Shown one piece after another: positions 27,394 to 35,162 of a DNA stretch of 36,312 nucleotides. Position 1 is the stretch's first letter. Every line of letters begins with the position of its first letter. Position numbers and translations under genes: made by a program. A model generated the notes under the pieces. That model saw only the letters and a list, made by a program, of their open reading frames with translations, searched no databases and was not told the DNA's origin. The stretch is taken from contig JAFAHT010000172.1 of NCBI GenBank assembly GCA_019237095.1, positions 1 through 36,312 on the forward strand, in the 5' to 3' direction. Source of the DNA: Planctomycetaceae bacterium. GTDB taxonomy: Bacteria > Planctomycetota > Planctomycetia > Isosphaerales > Isosphaeraceae.

Positions 27394-28290
27394 TCACGAC
27401 GGCGATCCAGACGCAGATGCCAGCTTGGCCAGGAATGGATCGAGCGCTTCCAGGAACAAGCCGGGGCGCTCGACGTGCGGCATGTGCCCGCAGTCGGGGA
27501 TGATGGCAAGCCGGCCATCGCGCACCCGGCGCTCAGCCTCCTGCGCGTGGGCAACCGGAATGATCTGATCGGAGTTTCCCCACACAATCAAGGTAGGCGC
27601 GGGTAAATCCGATAGCCGGTCGAGCACAATCTCACTCTGCCCCTGGTGATCGATCAAGGACCGGAATACTGCGAGCTGGTCCCCGAGCAGCCCGGGACGC
27701 ATGCCGAGCCAGAACTGATCCAGATACCACTCCGCCGGAACCTGTGCCGGATGGGCGAAGCATCCGTTGGCCCGCCATCCCACGCGCTGAAGCAGGCCAG
27801 GTGGCGTGAGCGCCCAGAGAGTAGACCACTCACCAAGACCGGGGAGCGCCATCAGCGTCAAGGCCGGGTTCAACTCCCGTCCGAGCCCCGCGCTGGAGAC
27901 CAAGACCAAGCCACGCACTCGCTCACCATGGTCGTTCAGTGCCATCTGAAGGGCGGCCAGTCCCCCCAGCGAATGCCCGATGACCACTGCGCGCTGAATC
28001 TGGACCGCGTCCAGGAAGTCGGCCACGAACGATCCGTACCATCCCGCCACGTATTTTCCTGCCACCAGGTCCGATTTCCCCGAACCCGGCAAGTCGGGAG
28101 CCAGGACACGGAATCGCTCCGCCAGTCGGGGCATGACCCAGCGCCACGCCCAGGCGCTTTCTCCCCCACCATGGAGCAAGACCAGCGTGATGTCTTGGCC
28201 CGGGCCTGCCGAAAGATAGTGAGTGCGCAGGTGATTGACCTGTACCGTGCGGCTTTTGATGTTGATGGCGCCTTGATCTCGCGACGGCAC
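27394..28290 (-). CDS. alpha/beta hydrolase
   Basis: A 298-residue alpha/beta-fold hydrolase. The oxyanion region is LVLLHGGGESAWAWRWV, the nucleophile elbow GHSLGG (Ser about residue 107), the acid is in IVWGNSDQIIP, and the base in IPDCGHMPHVERP. The cap region (about 130-210) is hydrophobic with many Leu and Trp, which suggests a small apolar ester or ring-cleavage product as substrate, but the family cannot be narrowed by eye. It starts at GTG, since no in-frame ATG precedes the first beta strand. No signal peptide. It converges with the PpiD/SurA-like gene 22 bases away. Confidence 0.9.
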   Translation of the reverse strand: MPSRDQGAINIKSRTVQVNHLRTHYLSAGPGQDITLVLLHGGGESAWAWRWVMPRLAERFRVLAPDLPGSGKSDLVAGKYVAGWYGSFVADFLDAVQIQRAVVIGHSLGGLAALQMALNDHGERVRGLVLVSSAGLGRELNPALTLMALPGLGEWSTLWALTPPGLLQRVGWRANGCFAHPAQVPAEWYLDQFWLGMRPGLLGDQLAVFRSLIDHQGQSEIVLDRLSDLPAPTLIVWGNSDQIIPVAHAQEAERRVRDGRLAIIPDCGHMPHVERPGLFLEALDPFLAKLASASGSPS

Positions 28291-28507
28291 GGGAGATGTC
28301 GGTTACTCGGGGCTTCTTCGCTGAGACTGTCGATCCGCCTCGAAGGCAGTTCGTGGATTATCCCCGTTTTCTGGCGATTGAGCAAGAGAACATTCAATCG
28401 TTGATAGGCTTTCCGCACCCAGAAGTATCTGGCACCGCGACCATGACCCGCCCCCGGCAAGTCTAGTAAGATTGCACGCTATCATTGATAAAGTGGAGGA
28501 AGGGGGC

Positions 28508-28535
28508 TTGACGTGTCTTGAAAAACTTATAGCAT
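28508..28535 (+). promoter_or_regulatory. possible sigma70-type promoter for the 73-residue ORF
   Basis: TTGACG at 28508-28513, a 16-base spacer, then TAGCAT at 28530-28535, about 50 bases before the ATG. This is a reasonable fit to the housekeeping consensus, but such hexamers also arise by chance. Confidence 0.4.
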
Positions 28536-28584
28536 CCGGAATACACGGGATGAGCAGCCTTTTCTCAAGGACGAGGAAACCCCG

Positions 28585-28806
28585 ATGATCAGCTCCAACT
28601 ACTTTGAGCGTCTGATCAAGTCCGTCGAGAGAATCGCCCGCCACGCGTATTATCCGGGCATCGATGAGGCCATCGAGCAGTGCCTTGAGGATATCGATGA
28701 GCTGATGCACGCGGGACGTATCACAGCCGAAGAACGTGAGGCACTGCGCGTCGTTCTCCTCGGCATGACGTTCAATGCGTCAAACAATACGTCGAACGCG
28801 GCCTGA
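28585..28806 (+). CDS. small helical protein, unknown
   Basis: A 73-residue protein that I do not recognise. It is acidic and predicted helical throughout (FERLIKSVERIARHAYY; IDEAIEQCLEDIDELMHAG; TAEEREALRVVLLGMTF), with a short Asn/Ser/Ala tail. There is no signal peptide or metal motif. Real-gene evidence: ATG preceded by GAGGAA with 5-6 bases spacing, a plausible promoter 50 bases upstream, and codon use like the neighbours. It stands alone between two minus-strand genes. It could be a small regulator or an adaptor; no toxin-antitoxin partner is adjacent. Confidence 0.65.
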   Translation: MISSNYFERLIKSVERIARHAYYPGIDEAIEQCLEDIDELMHAGRITAEEREALRVVLLGMTFNASNNTSNAA

Positions 28807-28867
28807 GCCACTTTTTTCTTGCGTCCCAGACGTTCGCCCGCTTCACTCGCAACTGACCACCGGCCAG

Positions 28868-29419
28868 TCAAAGCATCGCCTCTGCCACCACGATCAGGCA
28901 GACCCAGGCGAGCGGCCACGTGACCAGCAAGCCCACGGCCACTTGATGGGTCCAGGAAACGGAGTCGCGACCTTGCGGGCGGATGCGTGGCCCGAACAAG
29001 CGCAAGACCAGTCCAGCCGCCAGCGGCACCAGACCAAACAGGATCGTATCACTGAACCTGAAGCTATGCAGCCGGATCGGGAGAATGAAGACACCCATGA
29101 CGATCCAGTAAACCCCGATCAGCAGCCAGGCCATCTCGGCCCAGGTGCGCGCGATCGAAGTGGCGGGCTGGGCAGAGTGTTCGCTGCCCAAGTCCACGGG
29201 GCGTGCGTGCCTGTGTCGCAGCAGGATCAGTGGCCCGCTCATCGCCAGACCAAGCCACACGTAAAACCCGACGGCGAACAGGCCCAGAGCCGGCGAGACG
29301 CTGCCCAGAGGCCAGAAAGCACGGAACAGGACCGCCGCGAGGCCATAACCGACGACCATCGCAGCCACATCGATGAGTTGAATCCGGAACTGAGGCTTGC
29401 CCGGTTGACTCTCGCTCAT
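28868..29419 (-). CDS. small four-helix membrane protein
   Basis: A 183-residue integral membrane protein with about four to five hydrophobic segments: IDVAAMVVGYGLAAVLF, LFAVGFYVWLGLAMSGPLILL, WLLIGVYWIVMGVFI, TILFGLVPLAAGLVL and VGLLVTWPLAWVCLIVV. A soluble loop around residue 75-90 carries charged residues. It resembles the next gene (29862-30383) in layout and in short motifs (LIDVAAMVVG / VLDGVALVMG; SGPLIL / AGPFIF), so the two are likely paralogues. Function unknown. The ribosome-binding site is weak. Confidence 0.72.
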   Translation of the reverse strand: MSESQPGKPQFRIQLIDVAAMVVGYGLAAVLFRAFWPLGSVSPALGLFAVGFYVWLGLAMSGPLILLRHRHARPVDLGSEHSAQPATSIARTWAEMAWLLIGVYWIVMGVFILPIRLHSFRFSDTILFGLVPLAAGLVLRLFGPRIRPQGRDSVSWTHQVAVGLLVTWPLAWVCLIVVAEAML

Positions 29420-29861
29420 CAGATTCGTTCGCGGCGGAAACCCGTCCCTTCAGGGATCGGGAGGAGTCGCGCCCTCCGATGTCGAAAAGAATAAACGTAT
29501 CTTGCTTACCGGGCCGTTCCCGGCACAATCGTCGATGGTCAGGAGACTCAGTTGATAAAGGCAATCCTGGCCGCTCTTTCCCAATTGAGCGTATCTGGTT
29601 GAGCTACAAAACCGGTGTAGCTCGTAAAATGCCCACCGTTGAGTTTACCACTTACACGCTCGGCCGTAAGGTCAGGGCACGGTGCTGTGTCAAGGCACCT
29701 AATGGTAGGGCTCGTTGACTCCGGAACCGAAACCCGGACGAGAGTGCTTACAAGCCCCTAGCTTTTAGCTATGGGGTACTTGACGGGAAGACACCACCTC
29801 TCGCATCCAGGACTGCGTGGCAGACCGATTGTACGATGGACCCGTCGATCCGCGGGCTGCG
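29420..29861. other. gene-free stretch between the two membrane protein genes
   Basis: 442 bases with no supported gene, RNA or repeat. A plus-strand ORF (29479-29718) lacks a ribosome site and any family resemblance. The two flanking genes point the same way, so the gap must hold the promoter of the downstream (183-residue) one or a decayed insert. Confidence 0.35.
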
Positions 29862-30383
29862 TCAACTCAGGACGACCATGCCCAGCCCGCACTGAATCGG
29901 CCAGGCGATTGCTAGGATCAGGCCGACCCGATTGGTCCACGGGGCCCCCTCGATCCGCGCCGCTTGTTCTGGAGGAACCATGACCCAGGTGCCCCAGGCC
30001 ACCACCAAGACGATCAGGCACGAGAGCGCCAGGCTGATGGTCAAAGTCGTGGCGAATGGAGGGCTATGGCATGGCTCCTCGCCTGGCGCGACGGACTCGA
30101 TGATGGCCGTGATCACCCAAGGCACGCCGAGAAGCGTCCACAGCCAGTCGCCGACCTTGGGATATCCGGGAAGCCGGCGCAAATAGCGCCTGGCCAGGAA
30201 GATAAAGGGACCGGCCGCAGTCAGGGCCACGCACGAGAACGTGAGCCAGATCATGATCCAGCCTGCCGGCGAGAGCCCGCTGCGGATGACCCGGAGCATG
30301 TGGACCGAGGCGATCGCCGAACCCATCACCAGGGCGACTCCGTCCAGTACGTTGATGTCTCGACCCTGGTCACTTCGTTCCAT
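29862..30383 (-). CDS. small membrane protein, paralogue of the 183-residue one
   Basis: A 173-residue membrane protein with four to five hydrophobic segments (DGVALVMGSAIASVHML, WIMIWLTFSCVALTAAGPFIFL, WLWTLLGVPWVITAII, LTISLALSCLIVLVVAWGTWV, VGLILAIAWPIQCGLGMVVL). The order of helices and short shared motifs (LD..A.V.G at the first helix, AGP.I.L at the second, L.GV.W at the third, a WP motif in the last) match the 183-residue neighbour, implying an old duplication. Function unknown. It is divergent from der. Confidence 0.72.
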   Translation of the reverse strand: MERSDQGRDINVLDGVALVMGSAIASVHMLRVIRSGLSPAGWIMIWLTFSCVALTAAGPFIFLARRYLRRLPGYPKVGDWLWTLLGVPWVITAIIESVAPGEEPCHSPPFATTLTISLALSCLIVLVVAWGTWVMVPPEQAARIEGAPWTNRVGLILAIAWPIQCGLGMVVLS

Positions 30384-30491
30384 GCAATGTCGCCTTCAAT
30401 CCCTTGGACATGGTGCCATGAGTCATTCTAATCCAGCGAACTACAGGGTGTTGCGCTCTGCCTCGGTCTGCCCAAACCACGTTCGTTGATG

Positions 30492-30497
30492 TATAAT
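30492..30497 (+). promoter_or_regulatory. possible -10 element upstream of der
   Basis: A perfect TATAAT, 150 bases before the der start. The -35 position 17 bases upstream (TGCCCA) is poor, so this is only a candidate. Confidence 0.3.
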
Positions 30498-30647
30498 AAG
30501 ACAAGTTTTCTGGACATCCGGCACGAGCGGCTTCCGTTTTATCCCGGGGGGCGTCTCGTCTCCAGGTCTTTTGGCTTGGTCACCCACCATTTTTCCCCGC
30601 TTGCCGACGGGGCGCCACCCGACGATTCTTCCAGTGAGGTGAGAGGC

Positions 30648-32159
30648 ATGGCTTTGCCCAAGGTCGTGATCGTGGGTCGACCCAATGTCGGCAAGTCTTC
30701 GCTTCTGAACTGGTTGGCGGGGCGAAGGATCGCGATCGTTGATGACATGGCGGGCGTCACCCGTGACCGGGTGGGTGCACTCGTCCAGCTCGGCGACGAC
30801 GAGAATCCGCGGTTCTTCGAGCTGATCGACACCGGCGGCATCGGCATGGTCGACCGGGACGATCTGAGCGAGGACGTGGACCGGCAGATCGATACGGCAT
30901 TGAACGAGGCCAGCCTGATCCTCTTCGTGGTAGACATCCGCGAAGAGCTGATGCCACTCGACGAGGAAGTTGCCCAGCGGCTGCGGTATCTCAAGACGCC
31001 GGTCATCCTGGTCATGAACAAGGCCGATTACCCCGAGATCGATCAGCGGGGCGGAGAATTTTACAAACTCGGTCGCGGCAAGCCGATTCCGGTCTCGAGC
31101 CAGCAGAACCGTAATCGCAAGGCTTTGCTCAAGATGATCGAGGAGATGCTGCCCAGCGGCAAGGATGCAAAGCCGGCCGAGGCGGTCATGAAGATCGCCG
31201 TGGTGGGCCGGCCCAACACGGGCAAGTCGACATTCATCAACACCTTGGCCCACGCCGAGCGGATGATCGTCTCGGAGCGGCCAGGAACCACGCGCGACTC
31301 GGTCGACGTCCATTTCGAACTCGACGGGCTTCCTTTTCTCGCCATCGATACCGCCGGGGTCAAGCGCAAGGCCAAGATTCGTGACAGCCTCGATTTTTAT
31401 TCGATTCACCGCGCCGAGCGGTCGATCCGCCGGGCCGATGTGGTTCTGATGCTGATCGACCCCACTCAGGGCATCACCCGGCTGGACAAGCAACTGGCCG
31501 ATTACGTCGCCAAGGAATACAAGCCCTGTATCTTCACGATCAACAAGTGGGACCTCATGCTGACCGACCCGAACGACCCGTCTCAGGGCAACATGACACG
31601 ATTCGCCCACGTCGTGCAGCATGCATTCCGCAACATGAGCTACATGCCGCTGGCCTTCATCACGGCCCAGACCGGCAAGAACGTCAAGGCATTGTTGAAT
31701 CTCGGCCAGTCGCTCTACAAGCAAGCGAACCGGCGGGTCGGCACCGGCGCATTGAATCGCGTGCTTCGGGAGGCCATCGAGGCCCATCCCCCTGCCATGT
31801 CCGAGAACCGGACTCCCCGGGTCTACTATGCCACCCAAGTCGGCACCAATCCCCCGACCATTGTCCTGTTCGTCAACAGCACCCGACTGTTCGACCCGAC
31901 CTACCAGCGGTACCTGCTGAATGTGTTTCGGGAAAAGCTGCCGTTCCACGACATTCCAATCAAGCTCTATCTGCGCGCTCGCAAGCAGACTGAGCCCGGC
32001 GCTCGCGGCGCGGCCAATGGCGACCACGGAGAGTTCGACGAGCAGGAGTTGGAGGATCATCCCGCGGCGCACTCCGGCTCCTCTTCCAACCCCGGTCTGC
32101 AGGAGTTTCGGTTCCTGGACCGTGAGATCAATGAGCTGCTCTCGGATCTTGACGGCTGA
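30648..32159 (+). CDS. der: ribosome assembly GTPase Der (EngA)
   Basis: A 503-residue tandem GTPase that helps mature the 50S subunit. Domain 1: GRPNVGKSSLLN (G1, about residue 9), DTGGIG (G3), MNKADYP (G4). Domain 2: GRPNTGKSTFIN (about residue 186), DTAGVKRK (G3), INKWDLM (G4). The C-terminal KH-like domain holds PPTIVLFVN and RYLLNVFREKLPFHDIPIKL. It ends with an acidic, Glu/Asp-rich tail of about 55 residues beyond the usual end, ending in FLDREINELLSDLDG. The ATG at 30648 has GAGG 8 bases upstream; the 54 residues ahead of it in the track look non-coding. Confidence 0.96.
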   Translation: MALPKVVIVGRPNVGKSSLLNWLAGRRIAIVDDMAGVTRDRVGALVQLGDDENPRFFELIDTGGIGMVDRDDLSEDVDRQIDTALNEASLILFVVDIREELMPLDEEVAQRLRYLKTPVILVMNKADYPEIDQRGGEFYKLGRGKPIPVSSQQNRNRKALLKMIEEMLPSGKDAKPAEAVMKIAVVGRPNTGKSTFINTLAHAERMIVSERPGTTRDSVDVHFELDGLPFLAIDTAGVKRKAKIRDSLDFYSIHRAERSIRRADVVLMLIDPTQGITRLDKQLADYVAKEYKPCIFTINKWDLMLTDPNDPSQGNMTRFAHVVQHAFRNMSYMPLAFITAQTGKNVKALLNLGQSLYKQANRRVGTGALNRVLREAIEAHPPAMSENRTPRVYYATQVGTNPPTIVLFVNSTRLFDPTYQRYLLNVFREKLPFHDIPIKLYLRARKQTEPGARGAANGDHGEFDEQELEDHPAAHSGSSSNPGLQEFRFLDREINELLSDLDG

Positions 32160-32478
32160 TGGCGGAGGGATTAAACAGGAACGCAGCTAGTTTCTCGGCT
32201 CAAAGAAGTGCATCCTGCCGACCGATCGGTTCAAGACATGGTACACCTGCCCGCCCGGTGCTTTTCGCGCTGCTCTTGGCATGGGCAGGAAAACTCACCA
32301 GAGAGTCGCGACCGCTGTCAAGACTAGCTGCGTGCCCGTTTCCGTCCCCCCCAAGCTTCTCGACCTCGAGGAACGGGCCCGCTGGGAAAACCAGTGCATG
32401 CTCAAGTTCGCACCCTGACGGCCCCGCCCCGATTGGTTATACTGCTTGGGGCAATCTTTTTTCCCTGGAGAACCAACC

Positions 32479-32706
32479 ATGACCAGCGTCTATTCCGTCA
32501 TCCACGACCCGGTCCAAGATTCCTGGTCGATCCAGAGCCACCAGGTCGTTCGTCTCACCGAGGTCCGCGTGGGGATCGAGGACGGCCTTTGGCTCAATCG
32601 GCTCGAGCTGGAGAAGGATGGCCGGGCGGCCTGCGGTCACGCCGTGTTCTACAAGGACCGGCAGGACGCGGAAGAATTCTGCCGGAAAAGGGCTCTGACC
32701 GCTTGA
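32479..32706 (+). CDS. small protein, unknown
   Basis: A 75-residue orphan that I do not recognise. It has an alternating beta pattern (YSVIHDPVQDSWSIQSHQVVRL; VGIEDGLWLNRLELEKDG) ending in a short helix with acidic and basic residues (DRQDAEEFCRKRAL), so it is probably a small soluble alpha/beta domain. Two Cys are present but no metal motif. ATG 32479 has GGAG about 10 bases upstream. It lies 319 bases after der, so cotranscription is uncertain. Compact, and codon use agrees with its neighbours. Confidence 0.65.
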   Translation: MTSVYSVIHDPVQDSWSIQSHQVVRLTEVRVGIEDGLWLNRLELEKDGRAACGHAVFYKDRQDAEEFCRKRALTA

Positions 32707-32869
32707 TGGCCCCTGCCCCGCTGACGACAACGGCCGCAGGTCTCCTGGGTTCAGGCTTTCTCCTCTCCTGGGGTCAGCCCCGTCCTTGGGCTCGGTAAAT
32801 CGTCGGGGTCCGCCGTCGACGCCGCGCGCCGAGCTGGGTATCAATGGCCTGAAAAGTTTGGGCCGCGAC

Positions 32870-33131
32870 TGGTAGAGAAAATGAAGAAGGTTGTATCCGG
32901 CGGGCCGACGCGCGCGATGGCCTTCCCCCAGACCGATGCCGGCCTGCCGGATACAATCCCATTGAACTGAGCCGCGTGAGCACGGCTTTTGCTTAATAGG
33001 GGATTGAATAGCTGGGCAAGGGCACGGTTTGGGAAAAGCTAGGAGCGGCCACCAAGCCCAGACGCGTGAGCGTGCAGCCACCATTATACCCACCGCGAAG
33101 CGGTTTAGTTCAACTCCGGTTTTCTCTACCA
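32870..33131 (+). ncRNA. candidate structured RNA or small element closed by 12-bp inverted repeat
   Basis: Perfect ends TGGTAGAGAAAA (32870-32881) and TTTTCTCTACCA (33120-33131) enclose a row of hairpins. The first is a 17-bp stem with one wobble, TTGTATCCGGCGGGCCG (32891-32907) with 32940-32956. Then come AGCCG...CGGCTTTT (32970-32990), CTGGGC/GCCCAG (33012-33017 and 33056-33061), ACGC-GTGA-GCGT with a GNRA-type loop (33062-33073), and ACCGC-GAA-GCGGT (33092-33104). The strand is assumed from the T-run. It matches none of the RNase P, tmRNA, SRP or group II domain V signatures that I looked for. A mobile element with terminal repeats is the main alternative; no target-site duplication is visible. 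Confidence 0.4.
32970..32990 (+). terminator. possible rho-independent terminator
   Basis: A hairpin AGCCG-CGTGAGCA-CGGCT runs straight into TTT. It would stop plus-strand transcripts from the 75-residue gene or an RNA starting near 32870. The stem is short and the T-run is brief. Confidence 0.4.
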
Positions 33132-33143
33132 CACACCCGTCCA

Positions 33144-33186
33144 GTACCGGTGGAAAGCTGGTCTTGCACAGCCACAGCGCCGGTAC
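33144..33186. repeat. inverted repeat GTACCGG / CCGGTAC
   Basis: Arms at 33144-33152 and 33178-33186 pair over 9 bases with one G-T. A shorter inner stem GCTG/CAGC is also possible. It sits between the 262-bp hairpin row and the long hairpin at 33274-33406. Confidence 0.5.
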
Positions 33187-33273
33187 CCGGCTCTCCGATG
33201 GCCTGTGAACTGGCGGTAGCAGACGTAAGTATGCAGAAACACAGTATAGGACCCTGGAGTTCATGGGGAAGCT

Positions 33274-33406
33274 GGTTCGGGCAGTGGTGTCCTGACGCGC
33301 CGTCCTCTGCGACCCCGGGTCTCCCAGTTCCCGACCGTCGGCGCATCACGTGGAGACATGCGGTCGCAGAGGACGGGCGGGTCAGGAGGGAGACCCTGCC
33401 CGAACC
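33274..33406. ncRNA. candidate long hairpin RNA upstream of ald
   Basis: Four nested arms form a 133-base rod: GGTTCGGGCAG with CTGCCCGAACC (33274-33284 / 33396-33406, 11 bp); TCCTGAC with GTCAGGA (33290-33296 / 33381-33387); CCGTCCTCTGCGACC with its complement (33300-33314 / 33362-33376, 15 bp); GTCTCC with GGAGAC (33319-33324 / 33352-33357). Internal loops are small and the tip has a CCGA-CCG-TCGG mini-hairpin. The rod shape recalls 6S RNA, but I cannot confirm that; a leader element for ald, 195 bases downstream, or a mobile-element remnant are alternatives. Confidence 0.4.
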
Positions 33407-33601
33407 ACCGCAACAAATCCGATCGGAAAGAGAATACCCGTCAACCGCAACTTTGCAGCATGCCAGTCTCGGTCTCGCTCCCTTGATTCATGAGCCCAGG
33501 TCTGATCGAATGTTTGTGGCGAGCGACCATGGCCGGGACATGCATGCCTCGACCGTGGAGCCGGCAGAGTCTGGCCAGGGCCGTTGAGGGGAGTCGAGCT
33601 G

Positions 33602-34750
33602 ATGATCGTTGGGGTGCCCAAGGAGATCAAGGCCGAAGAATACCGGGTAGCCATGCTGCCGGTCGGCGCCGAGGAACTGACAAGCGCGGGCCATCAGGTG
33701 TTGATCGAAGCCGGCGCGGGGCAGGGCAGCGGCATCGTCGACGCCCAGTATGCTTCGGCCGGTGCGACAATCGTCGCGAGTGCCGGGGAAATCTGGGCCG
33801 GGGCCGACATGATCGTCAAGGTCAAGGAACCCCAGAGCTCCGAGTGGTCCTTGCTCCGTCCCGACCAGGTCGTCTTCACCTACTTTCACTTCGCGGCTGA
33901 CGAGACGCTCACGCGTGCGATCATCGACAGTGGGATCACGGCGATCGCGTACGAAACGCTCCGTGATCCCCGTGGAAGTCTGCCGCTCTTGACACCGATG
34001 AGCGAGGTCGCGGGCCGGATGAGCATCCAGGAGGGGGCCAGGTTCCTTGAGCGGCCTCAGGAAGGCCGGGGGATTCTTCTGGCCGGAGTTCCGGGAGTCG
34101 CGCCGGCCGAAGTTGCCATTCTCGGTGGCGGCGTGGTCGGCTCGAACGCGGCGAAAGTTGCCGCCGGGCTGGGAGCGAACGTGCGAATTCTGGACGTGAA
34201 CCTCGACCGGCTCCGCTACCTCGACGACATCATGCCGCCCAACGTGACCACGCTTTATTCTGATCGGCACACGATTCGGGAGTCGATCGAGCGGGCCGAC
34301 CTCGTGATCGGGGCCGTGCTGATCACCGGCGCCCGGGCGCCTCACCTGATCCGGCGCCAGGACCTCGGGCTGATGAAGACCGGCACGGTGATCGTCGATG
34401 TGGCCATCGACCAGGGCGGGTGTATCGAGACCAGCCGGCCCACCACCCACCTGCAACCCACGTATGTGGTGGATGGAGTGGTTCACTATTGCGTGACCAA
34501 CATGCCCGGCGCCGTGGGCCGGACGAGCACCTATGCGCTTTGCAACGTTACCCTTCCCTATGTCCTGCAACTTGTCAAGAATGGTTGGAAGGCTCTGGCC
34601 GCAACCAATCCCGGAGTCGCAGAGGGGGTGAACATCGATCGGGGGCGCGTCACCAACCGGGCGGTCGCCGCGACCTTCGGCCTGCCTTACAGCCCGCTGG
34701 ACGCCCGTCTGCACACCTCGGCCGCAACCCTTGAAACCAGTTTCCAATGA
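33602..34750 (+). CDS. ald: alanine dehydrogenase
   Basis: NAD-dependent alanine dehydrogenase converts alanine to pyruvate and ammonia and back. At 382 residues it is near the family norm (about 370). It begins MIVGVPKEIKAEEYRVAMLP. The catalytic His96 is in YFHFAAD and Lys75 in VKVKEP. The Rossmann motif is AILGGGVVGSNAAKVA, followed by VRILDVN where the Asp binds NAD ribose. The second catalytic acid is in DVAIDQGGCIETS, and PGAVGRTSTYALCN follows. The start at 33602 has GGGGAG about 9 bases upstream, better than the track's first codon. Its stop overlaps an ATG at 34747 (ATGA), but I prefer 34777 for the next gene. Confidence 0.96.
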   Translation: MIVGVPKEIKAEEYRVAMLPVGAEELTSAGHQVLIEAGAGQGSGIVDAQYASAGATIVASAGEIWAGADMIVKVKEPQSSEWSLLRPDQVVFTYFHFAADETLTRAIIDSGITAIAYETLRDPRGSLPLLTPMSEVAGRMSIQEGARFLERPQEGRGILLAGVPGVAPAEVAILGGGVVGSNAAKVAAGLGANVRILDVNLDRLRYLDDIMPPNVTTLYSDRHTIRESIERADLVIGAVLITGARAPHLIRRQDLGLMKTGTVIVDVAIDQGGCIETSRPTTHLQPTYVVDGVVHYCVTNMPGAVGRTSTYALCNVTLPYVLQLVKNGWKALAATNPGVAEGVNIDRGRVTNRAVAATFGLPYSPLDARLHTSAATLETSFQ

Positions 34751-34776
34751 GAATCCTACCCGGGGAGAATCACGCG

Positions 34777-35103
34777 ATGGGTCACGACGAACACGGCAAT
34801 ACTCATGAACACGACCAAGATCATTCGCACCCGCACGAACACGAGGTCGAGGAGGCTCTTGAAGAGGCACTCGAAATCGATACCCAGAGCCAGATCTTCC
34901 TGGAAATGAGACGGCAGAACCTCGAGTTGCTGAGAATTGCCACCGAGGTCGCCGGCTACACCGGGGAGCACGGGCCCTTGAAATCGGGCGACCTTCGATC
35001 GGCCCTACGCAACATCTGGGATGTCTTCTCCGAGTTTTACACTTGGGTCGATCCCGAGGAAGACGAGGAAGACGACGAAGATGAGGAAGAGGAAGAGGAA
35101 TAA
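34777..35103 (+). CDS. His-rich small protein with acidic tail, unknown
   Basis: A 108-residue protein (start at 34777) in three parts: an N-terminal His/Glu/Asp-rich tract (MGHDEHGNTHEHDQDHSHPH, seven His in 20 residues), a helical middle (FLEMRRQNLELLRIATEVAGY; LRSALRNIWDVFSEFYTWV), and an acidic tail of about 18 almost uninterrupted Asp/Glu. The His tract resembles metal-binding tracts of metallochaperones, but no known domain is visible. GGGGAG lies 9 bases before this ATG; the ATG at 34747 overlapping the ald stop is the alternative. It is cotranscribed with ald or mtnA by position. Not recognised as any named family. Confidence 0.75.
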   Translation: MGHDEHGNTHEHDQDHSHPHEHEVEEALEEALEIDTQSQIFLEMRRQNLELLRIATEVAGYTGEHGPLKSGDLRSALRNIWDVFSEFYTWVDPEEDEEDDEDEEEEEE

Positions 35104-35162
35104 GAAATCGGGTGGGTGCGTAGACGAGCCATTGATGATCCCGAGGGAGGCAAGTCAAGCGA

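Larger units (their letters stand above)
32707..33601. other. 895-base gene-free stretch rich in inverted repeats
   Basis: No gene is supported here. The 275-residue minus-strand ORF (32437-33264) covers the real 75-residue gene and the hairpins and has no family resemblance. The stretch holds two groups of inverted repeats, listed separately: 32870-33131 and 33144-33406. The last bases before ald hold a GGGGAG ribosome-binding site. Confidence 0.6.

Noticed and set aside
30441-32072. 543-residue minus-strand ORF opposite der
   Set aside because: Antisense shadow of a clear tandem GTPase.
32437-33264. 275-residue minus-strand ORF over the hairpin region
   Set aside because: It crosses the real 75-residue gene and the hairpins, has no domain pattern, and its translation follows the inverted repeats.
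32870-33406. RNase P RNA, tmRNA, SRP RNA or group II intron in the hairpin region
   Set aside because: I looked for the RNase P GAGGAAAGTCC block, a tmRNA tag frame and TPsiC end, the SRP GGAAGCAGC loop, and domain V GAGCCGTATG...GAAA. Only a partial GAGCCGCGTGAG is present, without the rest of domain V.
33488-35158. 556-residue minus-strand ORF opposite ald
   Set aside because: Antisense shadow; ald has its NAD and catalytic motifs.
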